From Alloprevotella sp. (GTDB taxonomy: Bacteria > Bacteroidota > Bacteroidia > Bacteroidales > Bacteroidaceae): a stretch of DNA of 39,067 bases. The translations under genes were made by a program, and so were the position numbers. The notes below the pieces were generated by a model. It did not search any database, was not told the origin of the DNA, and saw only the letters and a list, made by a program, of their open reading frames with translations. Positions 22,016 through 34,100 of the stretch are shown here, piece by piece. The DNA is taken from contig JAFSQD010000045.1 in NCBI GenBank assembly GCA_017446765.1, forward strand, positions 1-39,067. The letters run 5' to 3'. The first letter of the stretch is position 1. Each line of letters opens with the position of its first letter.

Positions 22016-23389
22016 CTATTTTATCCAGCCTTCGTATCGGTAGTTGCAACTGGCCCATTCGGGTTTGATGCGCACATAGGTTGTTTTCACCTTTTCGCGG
22101 ATCCATTTCTCCAGTTTTTCCTCGCAACGCTTCTGGTAGACGATTTCGCGCAGGGTCTGGAAGTCGTCGGTTGTGTTGGCGGGGTGGGCGTTGATGCGGT
22201 TCTTCAGGCGTACGATGGCACATACCTGCTGTCCTTTTTCGTTCGTCATGACGAAAGCCTTGGATATCTGTCCCACTTTCAGGGTGTCTACAATCTTGGC
22301 AATGTCCTGGTTGAGCTGCTTCATTTCAAAGCGCGACGTAGGCGGTATGCGAGGGTGAGGGGAATAGAAGAGCAGGCCGTTGTTGAGGCGCGTGTCCTTG
22401 TCCTCGCTGAGCTGCAAGGCGGCCGTTTCAAACGAGAATTTCTCGGCGCGTATGTCGTTGGCAATGCTGTCAAGTCGTGCGTTGGCTTTCACAAAGATGC
22501 TGTCGGGTATCTGCGGGCGCAGCAGGATGTGGCGCACCTTTACCTTCTCGCCGCGCTTGTCCACGAGTTGCATGATGTGGTAGCCAAATTCCGTCTTGAC
22601 AATCTTTGATACTTTTTTCGGGTCGTTGAGGCTGAAGGCTACTTTGCTGAATTCGGGCACAAGTTCCTTGCGTCCCATGTAGTCAAGTTCGCCTCCCCGG
22701 TTGGCAGAGGCTTCGTCCTCCGAATTGAAGCGTGCCAGGGTGGAGAATTGTATCTCGCCGGCGTTGACGCGGCGGGCGTATTCATGGAGTTGGTTTTCCA
22801 CGCGTTCCACTTCTTCGCGCGTCGGCTGGGGCTGGCTGGTGATGATTTGCACTTCCACCTGCGTCGGTATCTGCGGCAGGCTGTCGGCGGGCACGTTCTT
22901 GAAGTATTCGCGCACCTCGGCCGGAGTCACCTTGATGCCTTCCGTCAGCTTGCGCTGCTCTTCCTGTATGCGCATTTGGTCGCGTTCCGAGCGCACCAGC
23001 ATTTCGCGTATCTGCGGCACGGTGCGGTGGGCCACGGCCTCAAGGTTCTCGCGCGAGCCGTAGACCTGGATGAAGTCGGCGATGCGAGCACTGACCGATG
23101 CCATCACCTCTGTCTCGGTGACGTCGATGCTGTCAAGGTCGGCCTGGTGGAGGTAGAGCTTCTGTACGGCAATCTGTTCGGGTACGGTGCAGTAGGCGTT
23201 TTTGATGGGCGAATTGCTTGCCTTTGCCTGCATGATGTAGTCCTCCACGTCGGAGAGCAGGATGGGGTCGTCGCCAACCACCCATACCACTTCGTCGATG
23301 ACGTTGGGCTCGCTCTGTGCACGCATAGTGGCTGGCAGCAGCAGGCATGCGGCGAGCAGGCAGCCCAGCAGGCGTTGCATTCTTTGCAT
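22016..23389 (-). CDS. SurA-like periplasmic peptidylprolyl isomerase (two parvulin domains)
   Basis: This 457-residue periplasmic chaperone has a signal peptide (about 1-24, ...LLGCLLAACLLLPATMRAQS), then a SurA N-terminal domain (VIDEVVWVVGDDPILLSDVEDY). A first parvulin domain lies around 173-275 (VEVQIITSQPQPTREE..., FSTLARFNSEDEASANRGGELDYM..., TEFGYHIMQLVDKRG). A second, more diverged one lies around 280-390 (VKVRHILLRPQIPD...). SurA escorts outer-membrane proteins to the BAM machine. It follows a second parvulin gene and precedes an OstA-like gene, so the group serves outer-membrane assembly. Confidence 0.9.
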   Translation of the reverse strand: MQRMQRLLGCLLAACLLLPATMRAQSEPNVIDEVVWVVGDDPILLSDVEDYIMQAKASNSPIKNAYCTVPEQIAVQKLYLHQADLDSIDVTETEVMASVSARIADFIQVYGSRENLEAVAHRTVPQIREMLVRSERDQMRIQEEQRKLTEGIKVTPAEVREYFKNVPADSLPQIPTQVEVQIITSQPQPTREEVERVENQLHEYARRVNAGEIQFSTLARFNSEDEASANRGGELDYMGRKELVPEFSKVAFSLNDPKKVSKIVKTEFGYHIMQLVDKRGEKVKVRHILLRPQIPDSIFVKANARLDSIANDIRAEKFSFETAALQLSEDKDTRLNNGLLFYSPHPRIPPTSRFEMKQLNQDIAKIVDTLKVGQISKAFVMTNEKGQQVCAIVRLKNRINAHPANTTDDFQTLREIVYQKRCEEKLEKWIREKVKTTYVRIKPEWASCNYRYEGWIK

Positions 23390-23431
23390 ATGCTCTGTGT
23401 GGATTATTGTGTGAGGAATATCGTGGTTGGC

Positions 23432-24868
23432 TTAGTGCTTGTTGACGGTTTTCAGTGCTTCGGGGAACATCCTGACGGGATATTTCGCGCGGAGGCTTTC
23501 CACCCATTTGCGCTCGTTCTCCTGCTGGTAGTCATTCTCCACCTCGGACTTCGCGTCGAGGTAGCTGCGCGGCTGCTTCAGTTTGCGGCCTGTTACGTCC
23601 GTATAGGGGAAGCGCGTGTTGGGGGTCAGTTCTTTTTTCTCTTTAAAGGCGAAGCGGTCGATGTATTTGTTCTCCCCTTTATGCACGAGGTATGGACCTG
23701 TCACCATGACCATTACGCTGTCCTTGTTGATTTGTTCCTTCACCATGTTCTTCCAGTCCTCGTCGGCTGCATCTCGCAGAATCTTCTTGGCATTCTTGAG
23801 GGCTTTCTTGGTCTTGGCCTGGAGCACGAATCCCTTGAAGTGGGGCTCGCTCCATGCGTAGCGGGGACGGTTGTGCTGGAAGTATTCCTCCAGCCCCTTT
23901 GTGTCGGCCTTTGAGGGATCCCACACTTGCGTCTTGCTGATTTCGTAGAGCAAGAGGCCGTCGTGGTATTCCTGCACCAGGTAGCGCAGTTCGGGGTTGT
24001 CCATGTGGGCTGCCAGCACGCTGTCGAGCACGGTTTCGCGTGTCAGGCGTCCAGCCGAGGCATCCACGATTTTCTGGATGCGGTATTCGGCGGAGGCTTC
24101 CTCTATGTTCTGCTGCTTCAGCGAACGCACAATCTGCGGGCGAAGCTCCTCGAAACTTTCCAGGTGCTTGCGCTCCAGCATCTTGATGATGTGGTAGCCC
24201 ACCTTCGAAAGTACGGGCTTTGAGAGTTCGCCGGGCTGGAGGGCGTAGGCGGCATCTTCAAACTCCTTCAGCGTGGCGCCGGGACCAATCCAGGGCAGCG
24301 CGCCGCCGCGTTCTGCCGATCCTGGATCCTTTGAATGCTCGGAGGCCATCACTGCGAAATCGGCACCTGCCAGCAGGGCCTCATAGATGGAGTCGGCCTT
24401 GGCCTTGGCCTCCTTTTGTTCGGCCTCGTCGGCACGCTGCGAGAGGAGGATGAGGATGTGGGCGGGGCGGATGAGTTCTTTGCCGTCAAGCTGTTGCTCG
24501 TAGCGGCCATAGAGGTCGCGCGCTACGGAGTCGATGAACGTCTCGTCCACCATGTAGGGCGTGAGCTGCATGTCGCGGTAGGTGAGGAATTCCTCGCGAT
24601 AGGCTTTTGCCGTGTCCATGCGCTGGGCTTCGGCCTCAATGACTTTCAGCTTGTAGTTGGCATACATCTCGGCGTACTCTTCCACGCTCTTTTCTTCTAC
24701 GGCACCTTCCACGTTGCCGTTCTTGTTGTAGCTGTATTCAAACTCGGAACGTGTGACGGGCTGGCCGTTTACGGTCATAACGATGGGGTCGTCGCCCGTG
24801 GTCTGCGCCCCTGCGCTGAGGGCCGAGGCTGCGAGGGCTACGGCAAAGAATAGTCTTGTAGTTTTCAT
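23432..24868 (-). CDS. Periplasmic peptidylprolyl isomerase (PpiC/parvulin family)
   Basis: This 478-residue protein has a signal peptide (MKTTRLFFAVALAASALSAGAQ) and a SurA/PpiC-like N-terminal domain (DDPIVMTVNGQPVTRSEFEYSYNKN). One clear parvulin domain spans about 135-240 (IRPAHILILLSQRA..., FAVMASEHSKDPGSAERGGALPWIGPG..., SKVGYHIIKMLE). A Lys/Glu-rich C-terminal helical region follows. It lies 54 bp after guaB and 42 bp before the SurA-like gene. The pair probably shares outer-membrane protein clients; their division of labour is unknown. Confidence 0.9.
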   Translation of the reverse strand: MKTTRLFFAVALAASALSAGAQTTGDDPIVMTVNGQPVTRSEFEYSYNKNGNVEGAVEEKSVEEYAEMYANYKLKVIEAEAQRMDTAKAYREEFLTYRDMQLTPYMVDETFIDSVARDLYGRYEQQLDGKELIRPAHILILLSQRADEAEQKEAKAKADSIYEALLAGADFAVMASEHSKDPGSAERGGALPWIGPGATLKEFEDAAYALQPGELSKPVLSKVGYHIIKMLERKHLESFEELRPQIVRSLKQQNIEEASAEYRIQKIVDASAGRLTRETVLDSVLAAHMDNPELRYLVQEYHDGLLLYEISKTQVWDPSKADTKGLEEYFQHNRPRYAWSEPHFKGFVLQAKTKKALKNAKKILRDAADEDWKNMVKEQINKDSVMVMVTGPYLVHKGENKYIDRFAFKEKKELTPNTRFPYTDVTGRKLKQPRSYLDAKSEVENDYQQENERKWVESLRAKYPVRMFPEALKTVNKH

Positions 24869-24922
24869 TATTGTATTGTGTGTTATTTTTGTTGTGCTTG
24901 TTCCTTAGGCTTTCGTGTGGTC

Positions 24923-26740
<1,818 letters not shown>

Positions 26741-26805
26741 TTACGAACGACTGATTTCCAGTCCGGTATGCGATGTGCTGAGTTCTACGAAGCGAGCGCG
26801 TGGGT
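26741..26805 (-). pseudogene. Detached copy of the last 20 codons and stop of fkp
   Basis: These 65 bp match 27860-27924 at all but one position. Read on the minus strand they encode PRARFVELSTSHTGLEISRS and stop, identical in protein to the end of Fkp (the single difference is synonymous, CGT for CGC). The fragment ends exactly at the fkp stop codon on one side. It breaks off inside the coding sequence on the other, about 1.1 kb from the intact gene's end. Confidence 0.9.
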
Positions 26806-26964
26806 ATCTTTGTATCATTCAGAAGGGGATAGAGCCCGCCCCACTCAGGCATAACACCTTATACTCTTTCGCCTTTTTCATATTACTGTCGCTTCATTAG
26901 ACACCCCCTTAAAAGGAAGTATCACTTTCAAATTGTCGTTTTGCATTATTTTCAATCGTTTCTT

Positions 26965-26994
26965 TTGAACTTACAGGAATTCTATTTACCTTTG
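26965..26994 (+). promoter_or_regulatory. Promoter of the toxin-antitoxin pair
   Basis: TTG at 26965-26967 and TACCTTTG at 26987-26994 with 19 bp between them, an exact consensus match. The leader is about 20 nt, so an autoregulatory operator would have to overlap the promoter. Confidence 0.75.
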
Positions 26995-27020
26995 CAGCCA
27001 TAACACAATCACCCGACGTT

Positions 27021-27272
27021 ATGAATACCCTTCAACTAAATGCCGAAATGTTGCGCTCAATGAGCGTGATAGCCGAGGACGAGACGCTGCTCAAGCGGGC
27101 TGTGAAATACCTGCACAAGTTGATTGCAGAGAAACAGGCCAATTCCGCAGAGATGACACGTGACGAGTTCCTCGCCCGCGTCGATGAAGGGCGTGAGCAG
27201 ATCCGTCGAGGAGAAGGTCTCAAGATGTTGCCGAATGAGAGCCTGGAAGACTTTCTGAATCGCGTGGGCTGA
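27021..27272 (+). CDS. Putative antitoxin of a YoeB-type module
   Basis: This 83-residue protein is highly charged and helical: MNTLQLNAEMLRSMSVIAEDETLLKRAVKYLHKLI, then a C-terminal tail with MTRDEFLARVDEGREQIRRGEGL and ESLEDFLNRVG. It is not YefM/Phd-like at its start; the length, position and one-base overlap (TGATG) with the toxin gene are the grounds for the call. The C-terminal part probably wraps the toxin. It resembles the helical antitoxins that accompany RelE-family toxins in Bacteroidetes, but I cannot name a family with certainty. Confidence 0.75.
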   Translation: MNTLQLNAEMLRSMSVIAEDETLLKRAVKYLHKLIAEKQANSAEMTRDEFLARVDEGREQIRRGEGLKMLPNESLEDFLNRVG

Positions 27273-27544
27273 TGTACGACATTATCTATTCTCCGCAAGC
27301 CAAGGACGATTTGCTCACCCTGCAACGTTCTGAGCCTGCTGCTTTCAGAAAAGCGGCAGCACTCATTGAAGAACTGAAAGTTCATCCCCGCACGGGCACA
27401 GGAAAGCCCGAACCTCTCTCCGCTGACCGTGCTGGGCAGTGGAGCAGACGCATCTTCAAGAAGCACAGGCTCGTCTATGAAATATTCGATACTGAAGTGC
27501 ATGTGGATGTCGTCTCTGCCTATGGACATTATGGGGATAAGTGA
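27272..27544 (+). CDS. Txe/YoeB family mRNA interferase toxin
   Basis: This is a 90-residue RelE-superfamily toxin, a ribosome-dependent mRNA endonuclease in characterised homologues. The signature HPRTGTGKPEPLSA...GQWSRRIFKKHRLVYEI (about 38-71) is YoeB-like. Residues aligned with the E. coli YoeB active site are Glu47, Arg66, His86 and Tyr87 (GHYGDK end), all kept. The start codon overlaps the antitoxin stop. The module lies between duplicated copies of the fkp 3' end, suggesting arrival by insertion. Confidence 0.9.
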   Translation: MYDIIYSPQAKDDLLTLQRSEPAAFRKAAALIEELKVHPRTGTGKPEPLSADRAGQWSRRIFKKHRLVYEIFDTEVHVDVVSAYGHYGDK

Positions 27545-27859
27545 TTCACGCTCCATCAGGTTAATCTTAGTCCATTTCCAACATTTCATTTTTCAAGTCC
27601 GCACATAGAAGGAAGCATCTCTTTCAGTTTGTTGGGCATCCACCCCAAAATCTTGTTGTTTGTTGGGATGGTTATTGTGGTTATTAAATCAAGGAATATT
27701 AATTGCCAGATTCTAATTCCGTTTTATATATTGCCAATACGACTCCAAGGGATAAAGAGGATTCTCTGCGGGGAGGGGCGATGCGCAAAGATATAAAATA
27801 ACGGTGAGAACACATCAAATGGGAAACGATAGTTGTAACATTCAATATGTTTCGAGGGC
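27545..27859. other. Intergenic region between the toxin gene and fkp
   Basis: About 315 bp with no gene. It contains an imperfect 26-bp repeat (27609-27634) of sequence upstream of the antitoxin (26913-26938, 21 of 26 identical). A minus-strand TATCTTTG lies at 27786-27793. I see no clear terminator for fkp or for the toxin gene. Confidence 0.55.
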
Positions 27860-30649
27860 TTACGAGCGACTGATTTCCAGTCCGGTATGCGATGTGCTGA
27901 GTTCTACGAAGCGAGCGCGTGGGTTGGCAGGATGTTCCGTCAGCATGCGGCGTATGCGTAAGGCGGCTTCAGGGTCTTTGGCCACCATATAGAGGAAACC
28001 GCCGCCGCCTGCCCCTGGGAGCTTGTAGCCCAGGCACAGGTCGTCAATGCTCTGGCACAGCGCGGCCACGGCTGGCGGGTTGGTGCCGCTGTCGAGACGC
28101 TGGTTTTGCATCCATGTGCGACGCACGAGGCGTCCATAATGTTCGAAGTTGCACCGTTGTATGGCCTCTGCCATGGTACGTGCGTGCTGCTGCATGTCAC
28201 TGAGTGTTTCAAGGTGCTCGGTGCGGTTGAGGAACATGCCGCGTACGATTTCGGCCAGGATGTGCTTTGCCGTGCGCGTGATGCCTGTGTAGTAGAGCAG
28301 GTGGCAGGCGCGTAGCGTGGGGTCGGTGAAGAGCGTGTCGGGCAGGTAGCGTGCCGTCACGTTTTGGGCGAATCCGGGTTCCGACTGTAGTAGCTTCATT
28401 CCCGGAAGGATACCGCCGTACTGGTCCTGCCAGCCCCCTCCCGTCGTCAACAGTTGTTCCAGCACCAATGTGCGGCGGCACACTTCGCTCTTGTCCCATG
28501 CCAGCCCACAGAAGTCGGCCAACGTCGCCAGCACCGTGGCGGCCAGGACGCTACTCGTGCCCAGCCCGCTCCCTGTGGGTATGGCTGCCAGGAGCGTGAT
28601 TTCTATGCCACAGCCGAAGGCTTCCAGTTGATGGCGCAGCGTGTCGAAGCGCTCTGTGGCAAATCCCGGCAGAAAACCGCATAGCGTCAGTGCAGCCTTG
28701 GGGATGGAGAAGGGCGAGCCTACCTTTGAGTATTGCGCCATTTCCTCGTAGGTCTCTATGCGTTCGATGGCTCCCAGGTCTATCGAACGGCAGATGATGA
28801 AAGGTTCCTTGCATGGTTTCACGTAGACCTGCAGGGGCTGCTGCCCGTTCAGGTTGATGGCCACGTTCACCACGTCGCCGCCGTTCAAGAGGCAGTAGGG
28901 TGGGGTGTCGGTCCATCCGCCGGCCAGGTCAATGCGCACCGCACTGCGTCCCCACACAATCTGGTCGTCCTGTGTCGTGCGGCGGGGGCTCGCCGTGTGG
29001 CAAAGCACGTCGCTTGTCAAGCCCTCTCTCAGTAGCGCAAAGGCGCGTGCCTCCCATTCGTCCTTGCCGTCCGTGGCTTCGTGGCGGAACATGGCATCGT
29101 GGATGCGCGTCATCAGCGGTGCCTCGTCGGGAAGCGTAGTGGGCAGGGGCAGGCGGGCGGCCTTGAACTTCTCAGCCGCATCGTGTAGGTCCAGTTGGTA
29201 GAACACGCTCTTCTGCCAGTTGGCGGCAAGTGCGGGCAGGTTTGTGGCCAGAAGCCGCCGTCGCTGGGCAAAGAGACGTCCGAGGTTGGCTTTTTCGGAT
29301 ATCTCGTCCGCACTCATGCGCGAACAATTATAATATAGTGTGGCGTTGCCTTCCCCTGTCAGCATCCAGTGGAGCAGTTTTCCCAGTTCGTCGATGCTCT
29401 CGCAGACGGGGAAGAGGCGCGCCGCCTGAATGTCGCAGTCGGCACCGCCCAGGGATGCCAGATCCCAACCTGCGAGCGGCTTCCCCATGAAGCGGGTACC
29501 GTCGTCGCCCAGCAGTCCTCGGAACGTATCGTCGTATCCGTAGGGGCGCAGGGCATAGGCGTGTTCGCCTACGGGCACGACGTCAACGCATATCCCTTCT
29601 TCGAGTGTTACCTTCCAGTCGTTCTCGGGTACACCCGTCACGATGTTTCGGCGCGTCAGGTGCCAGTCGTCGCTCAGGTGGCAGTTTTCCACCCAGATGT
29701 ATTCCTGCTCCGCCGTGAAGCGGTTGGGGATGACGCTGTTTTGCGTGAAGACGCTGCTTTGCTTTTTCACGCCGCGCTGGATGATGAGTCGCTGGTCCTT
29801 GACAAGGTTTTGCAGTTCCATTGCCGAGCGGAGCATCTCCGGCCCAGTGCCGAAATGGTAGAACTCGCCGCCCGGCAGGGGCAGTATGGCTACGCTCAGT
29901 CTGTGGCTTATGTCGTCGTCGGGCTTTGAGGGATGCTTGCCAAGGGCGCGTCCGAAGTCGCTGTAGAGGTCGTAGTATCGGAACGTGCCGTCGGACGAGG
30001 TAGCCTTGCTGCGCAGCAGGGCAATCGCCCGCTCGCTAAGGAGGCACACGCCCACGTCGATCAAAGCATAGTGCGTCTGCATCCATGCAGCCTGTTCCTC
30101 CGCCGAGGGTTTTTGCAGCATGAAGTCGAGCACGTTGGGATTGTCGCGCCGCATCATGAAGACACCGTGGTGGGAAATCTGTTCCGGCGAGGCCCACAGA
30201 CCGTAGCACACCACGTCGGCATCGGGTATGTCCTGCAAGGGTTCTGTAGCGCGCAGCAGCACGTCGCCGCTTGCCACCATCGTTGTCAGGCTCTCGGGTG
30301 CTTGCTCCATGATGGCTTCGTAGAGCGGAAGTTGGAGCGCCAGTAGGTTTTGGTCAATCTTCTGTCCTCGTGCCCAGCGGTACACGGGCACCGGCGTCAG
30401 GAGTTTTCCGCTTGGGGCGTAGGCTGGGAGGCGGCGGCTTTGTCCGCCGCCATGAATGACGATGCGTTTTTCGCCAGATTTTTTGCCGCTTGCCTTGGCC
30501 TCGGCCTTAAGGATCCATGCCGTGCCGCCGCCACTGCCGAGTTTGTGGCCCACGGGGTCGGAGGTGCAGAAATACTCTTCTGGGGACAGTCCCGTCACAT
30601 CATGGAATTTTCCCGCCACGTTGGGTGGGAGCGAAAGCAGTTTTCTCAT
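27860..30649 (-). CDS. fkp: Bifunctional L-fucokinase / GDP-L-fucose pyrophosphorylase
   Basis: Fkp phosphorylates L-fucose and then forms GDP-L-fucose, feeding fucosylation of capsular polysaccharides and glycoproteins in Bacteroidales. The 929-residue protein starts MRKLLSLPPNVAGKFHDVTG. It has the nucleotidyltransferase loop LGSGGGTAW (37-45) and a beta-helix middle. The C-terminal GHMP kinase domain has PTGSGLGTSSVLAATVLA (about 691-708) and KLPGAGGGGFLY near the end. An ATG at 30697 is possible, but a -7-like TAAATTCG at 30673-30680 lies between. Its last 65 bp are duplicated at 26741-26805. Confidence 0.95.
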   Translation of the reverse strand: MRKLLSLPPNVAGKFHDVTGLSPEEYFCTSDPVGHKLGSGGGTAWILKAEAKASGKKSGEKRIVIHGGGQSRRLPAYAPSGKLLTPVPVYRWARGQKIDQNLLALQLPLYEAIMEQAPESLTTMVASGDVLLRATEPLQDIPDADVVCYGLWASPEQISHHGVFMMRRDNPNVLDFMLQKPSAEEQAAWMQTHYALIDVGVCLLSERAIALLRSKATSSDGTFRYYDLYSDFGRALGKHPSKPDDDISHRLSVAILPLPGGEFYHFGTGPEMLRSAMELQNLVKDQRLIIQRGVKKQSSVFTQNSVIPNRFTAEQEYIWVENCHLSDDWHLTRRNIVTGVPENDWKVTLEEGICVDVVPVGEHAYALRPYGYDDTFRGLLGDDGTRFMGKPLAGWDLASLGGADCDIQAARLFPVCESIDELGKLLHWMLTGEGNATLYYNCSRMSADEISEKANLGRLFAQRRRLLATNLPALAANWQKSVFYQLDLHDAAEKFKAARLPLPTTLPDEAPLMTRIHDAMFRHEATDGKDEWEARAFALLREGLTSDVLCHTASPRRTTQDDQIVWGRSAVRIDLAGGWTDTPPYCLLNGGDVVNVAINLNGQQPLQVYVKPCKEPFIICRSIDLGAIERIETYEEMAQYSKVGSPFSIPKAALTLCGFLPGFATERFDTLRHQLEAFGCGIEITLLAAIPTGSGLGTSSVLAATVLATLADFCGLAWDKSEVCRRTLVLEQLLTTGGGWQDQYGGILPGMKLLQSEPGFAQNVTARYLPDTLFTDPTLRACHLLYYTGITRTAKHILAEIVRGMFLNRTEHLETLSDMQQHARTMAEAIQRCNFEHYGRLVRRTWMQNQRLDSGTNPPAVAALCQSIDDLCLGYKLPGAGGGGFLYMVAKDPEAALRIRRMLTEHPANPRARFVELSTSHTGLEISRS

Positions 30650-31150
30650 GCTGATGTCTTTGTTTTGCGGGGCGAATTTAGGCTTTTCTCCCGACATATT
30701 CCTGCTCCCTCCCGCCTTTTTTACCTCTACCCCCTGGCGTTTGCCGTTTTGCCCCGCCTGTCTGCCCTCATTTGTGTGCCTCTCTTTTCGCTACTATGAC
30801 AAGAAAATATCATCCGCCTCCGTTAGCAGTGAATGGGGGATATCATTACAAATATATGACAAAGTCCAGTCACCTCGCTTTATTACTTGTTTTTGTGTAG
30901 GTTGGAACCGTGAGCATCCCCTAAGGGCGTCATACCTCTTAGGTAGTTAAATAATGTTAAATATGGGGGGGGTAAAAGCGAACATGCTCGATGCTTTAAG
31001 GGAAAGGTTATGTATTTGCCACAGAATGAGTGCCTTTTAAGAAAATGGCGTGCTACTCTTTAGCGTTATTATGACGTTCCGCGATGCGCCTCAGCGATTA
31101 TAAAAAGCAAATTATTTAATCATTCATTATTAATACTTAACACTTAACAC
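30650..31150. other. Intergenic region between fkp and the giant protein gene
   Basis: About 500 bp between divergent genes. The fkp side has a -7-like element (30673-30680, minus). The rest is AT-rich with an eight-G run at 30965-30972 and no reading frame I trust. I found no clean TAnnTTTG promoter for the plus-strand gene. The TTAATACTTAACACTTAACAC just before the ATG is typical of Bacteroidetes leader ends. Confidence 0.5.
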
Positions 31151-34100
31151 ATGAACAGAATCTTCTACATGGCTATGTTGTTAGTCACGTGGCTATCTTT
31201 TGCCCCGTCCTATGCTGACGATGTAGCACAGATTGGTTCTACGACGTATTCTTCGCTGGCCGAGGCTATTGCCGATGTTCCCGCGAACGGTACGTCGACG
31301 ACCATCACGATGCTTGCTGACCACGTGTTGGCATCGGGCGTTACGGTGGCTAAGAACCAAAGCATTGTCATTGACCTTGCTGGACACACGGTAAGTGGTA
31401 CAGTAGCGACAAAGACAGATCATGCTTACCTGTTTACAAACAAAGGCACCTTGGAGATTACGGATAGTAGCCAAGGTGGGACGGGTAGGATTACGTATGT
31501 GAACACGACTCCTGATACTGGTTATAGCAAGGAAACGTGCACCATTTACAATGCAGGCAACCTTACCCTCACCGAAGGTACGGTTGCTAACACCACTTTA
31601 GGTGGCGCAAGCTATGCTGTCACTACGAGTTCCAATGCATGGGGCGTTGGTGACGACAAGGAAACCGTATTCAATATGAACGGTGGCACGCTCACTTGCC
31701 CGAATGGTGACCAAGCTCTGCGTGTTTACCAGAACAGCGCAGATACTACCACACCGTTCTCCCACAACACAGTGACTATCTCCGGTGGTAGGATACTGGA
31801 TACAGGTATATTCCTTGATAATTATATATATCAGCCCAAAGTTAACACCACGGGTGAAGGTATCAGTACGAACGTCACCATCAGTGGCGGTGAGATTCAT
31901 GGTTTGATAGACATGAAACTCCGTCATACCTTCCATACGAGCCTCGCCATCACAGGTGGTACATTTGTGGATTCAAAATTCAGGGTTCGCAAGGCGGCTG
32001 GCGAATGGGCCTCTGAAACACCAGAGCCAACGTCTCCGGTATTTACCATCAGTGGCGGTCAGTTCAGTTTTGCAAGCGGTAATGAAGATAAGTTCTCTCT
32101 GAAAACAGGGAGTGGCACGTCGTGGACAAGCTATGAGCAACCCTACCTCGTAAGCGGCGGTGTGTTTAGTTTAGAGCTGCCCACCGATGGCAGAATTGCC
32201 TACCCCGCAGGCAAGGAAGTTGTTGCAAACACAGACGCAAACACTATGGAGGCCTATCCGTGGACGGTAGGGAGTGCTGCCGTAGCACAGATTGGTTCTG
32301 AGACGTATGCTTCGCTGGCCGAAGCCGTAGCAGCTGCCCAGAGTGGTGATGTCATTGAGTTGATTGATAATGATTTCGAATCCTTGACATCTGGACAAGA
32401 GATTGAAATTACAAAGTCTATAACAATTACGGGTGCTACCGATGACGATGGCACGCCACTGTATGTGATTAGTGGTACAGGTGATAACTCTGGTTTTAAT
32501 GACTTGTTTGTTAATTGTACTACTGGTACTGTAACGATCTCCAATGTGGGTTTTGATGGATTTGGCAATGATATAGAATCCAAAATGGGACATGCTCCAG
32601 TCTTCATCGGAACAAATAATAAGAAAGTGGTTCTGGATAATGTCTATATCAGTAATATCAATTGCGAGGGTATCCATATCAATGGTGGTGAATTTGAAAT
32701 ATCAAATTGCTACATTGATTGTGCAAAGGAAACAGACGAAAGTGACTTTACCAAAGGTATCTGCGTAGTTAACGATGCAACGGGTTCTATCACGAATACC
32801 ACGATTGAGGGAGTTGTTTGCGAAATGACTAATTCTATTTCGGCAGGCATTGAGTTGCAAGGTCAGGGACCTATTACAATTGACGGATGTGAGATTACTG
32901 CTGCAGGAGATAAAGCTGCAGGTATTGCAGCAAACTCTGCAGAAGATCTACAACCAGGTGCATCCACAGCAACAGTAAGTGGCTGTACTGTCACAAGCGA
33001 TTACCTAGCGATTTATGGTGATGGAGAACACGGTGCTCTCATTAGTGTGAACAGCGGTACCTATAATGGTGCAATTCACGCTGTGGCAGGTGAGGCCAGT
33101 CAAGGTCTTTCTGTCTATGGTGGTACATTCTCTGTAGATCCTTCTACATGCGTAGCTGCCGGCTACGAGGCCGTTGACAACGGTGATGGTACCTTCACCG
33201 TTCAGAGGGCTGCCGTAGCACAGATTGGTTCTACGACGTATGCAACGCTGGCCGAGGCTATTGCCGATGTTCCCACGAACGGTACGCAGACGACCATCAC
33301 GATGCTTGCTGACGAGACGCTAGAAAAAGAAGGTAAATTGACAGTATCTGCTGGAATGAACATCGTTCTTGACCTGAACGGCAAGACTGTTTCCGGTAGC
33401 AGCGATGCCAATGCCTTCTACTTCTTCACCAATAATGGAACGCTCGAGATCACGGACAACTCCCAGGATGCCGAAGGAAAGATTTCCTTCCAGTCCTCGA
33501 AGACCGACTACGCCAATGAGCGCGTAACAATCTACAACCTTGGTGGTACGCTCACGCTGACCAAAGGCTTGGTAGAGAATACGACCGCTGGCGGCATGGC
33601 GTATGCTGTGGTGAACTCTTCCAATGCTTGGGCAAACGACGTGATCTCAACCTTTAATGTGGCAGGCGGACGCGTGAGCGCACCCAAGGGTGATGCTGCC
33701 CTGCGCGTCTACCAAAATACCTCTGCCAATGCCGTACAGTCCAAGAACTACGTAAATATTTCTGGCGGTACGATTGACGCAGCAGGTATCTTTGTGGATA
33801 CATATTTATATACTAAGGATAAAGACCTGACCAACTACACAGGCAGTAACGTCGATACGAAAATCAATGTCACAGGCGGAACGGTGAACGGTCTCATAGA
33901 CATGAAGATTCGCCATCCCTTCAACACGTTGCTCAACATCAGCGGGGGCGATTTCTCCAACACTCGGATTTGGGTGAGAAAATATGCCTCCGAGTATGCA
34001 GAGACTTTTGGCGAGCCTACAGCCCCCATGGTGACCATCTCCAATGGTACGTTTGACTTCAAAGGTAACAACTCGTTCGGTCTGGCTTATGATTATGCCG

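Noticed and set aside
22748..23914. Long plus-strand reading frame opposite the two parvulin genes
   Set aside because: It spans two real minus-strand genes and the gap between them. Its composition (many Leu, His, Val) is typical of an antisense shadow.
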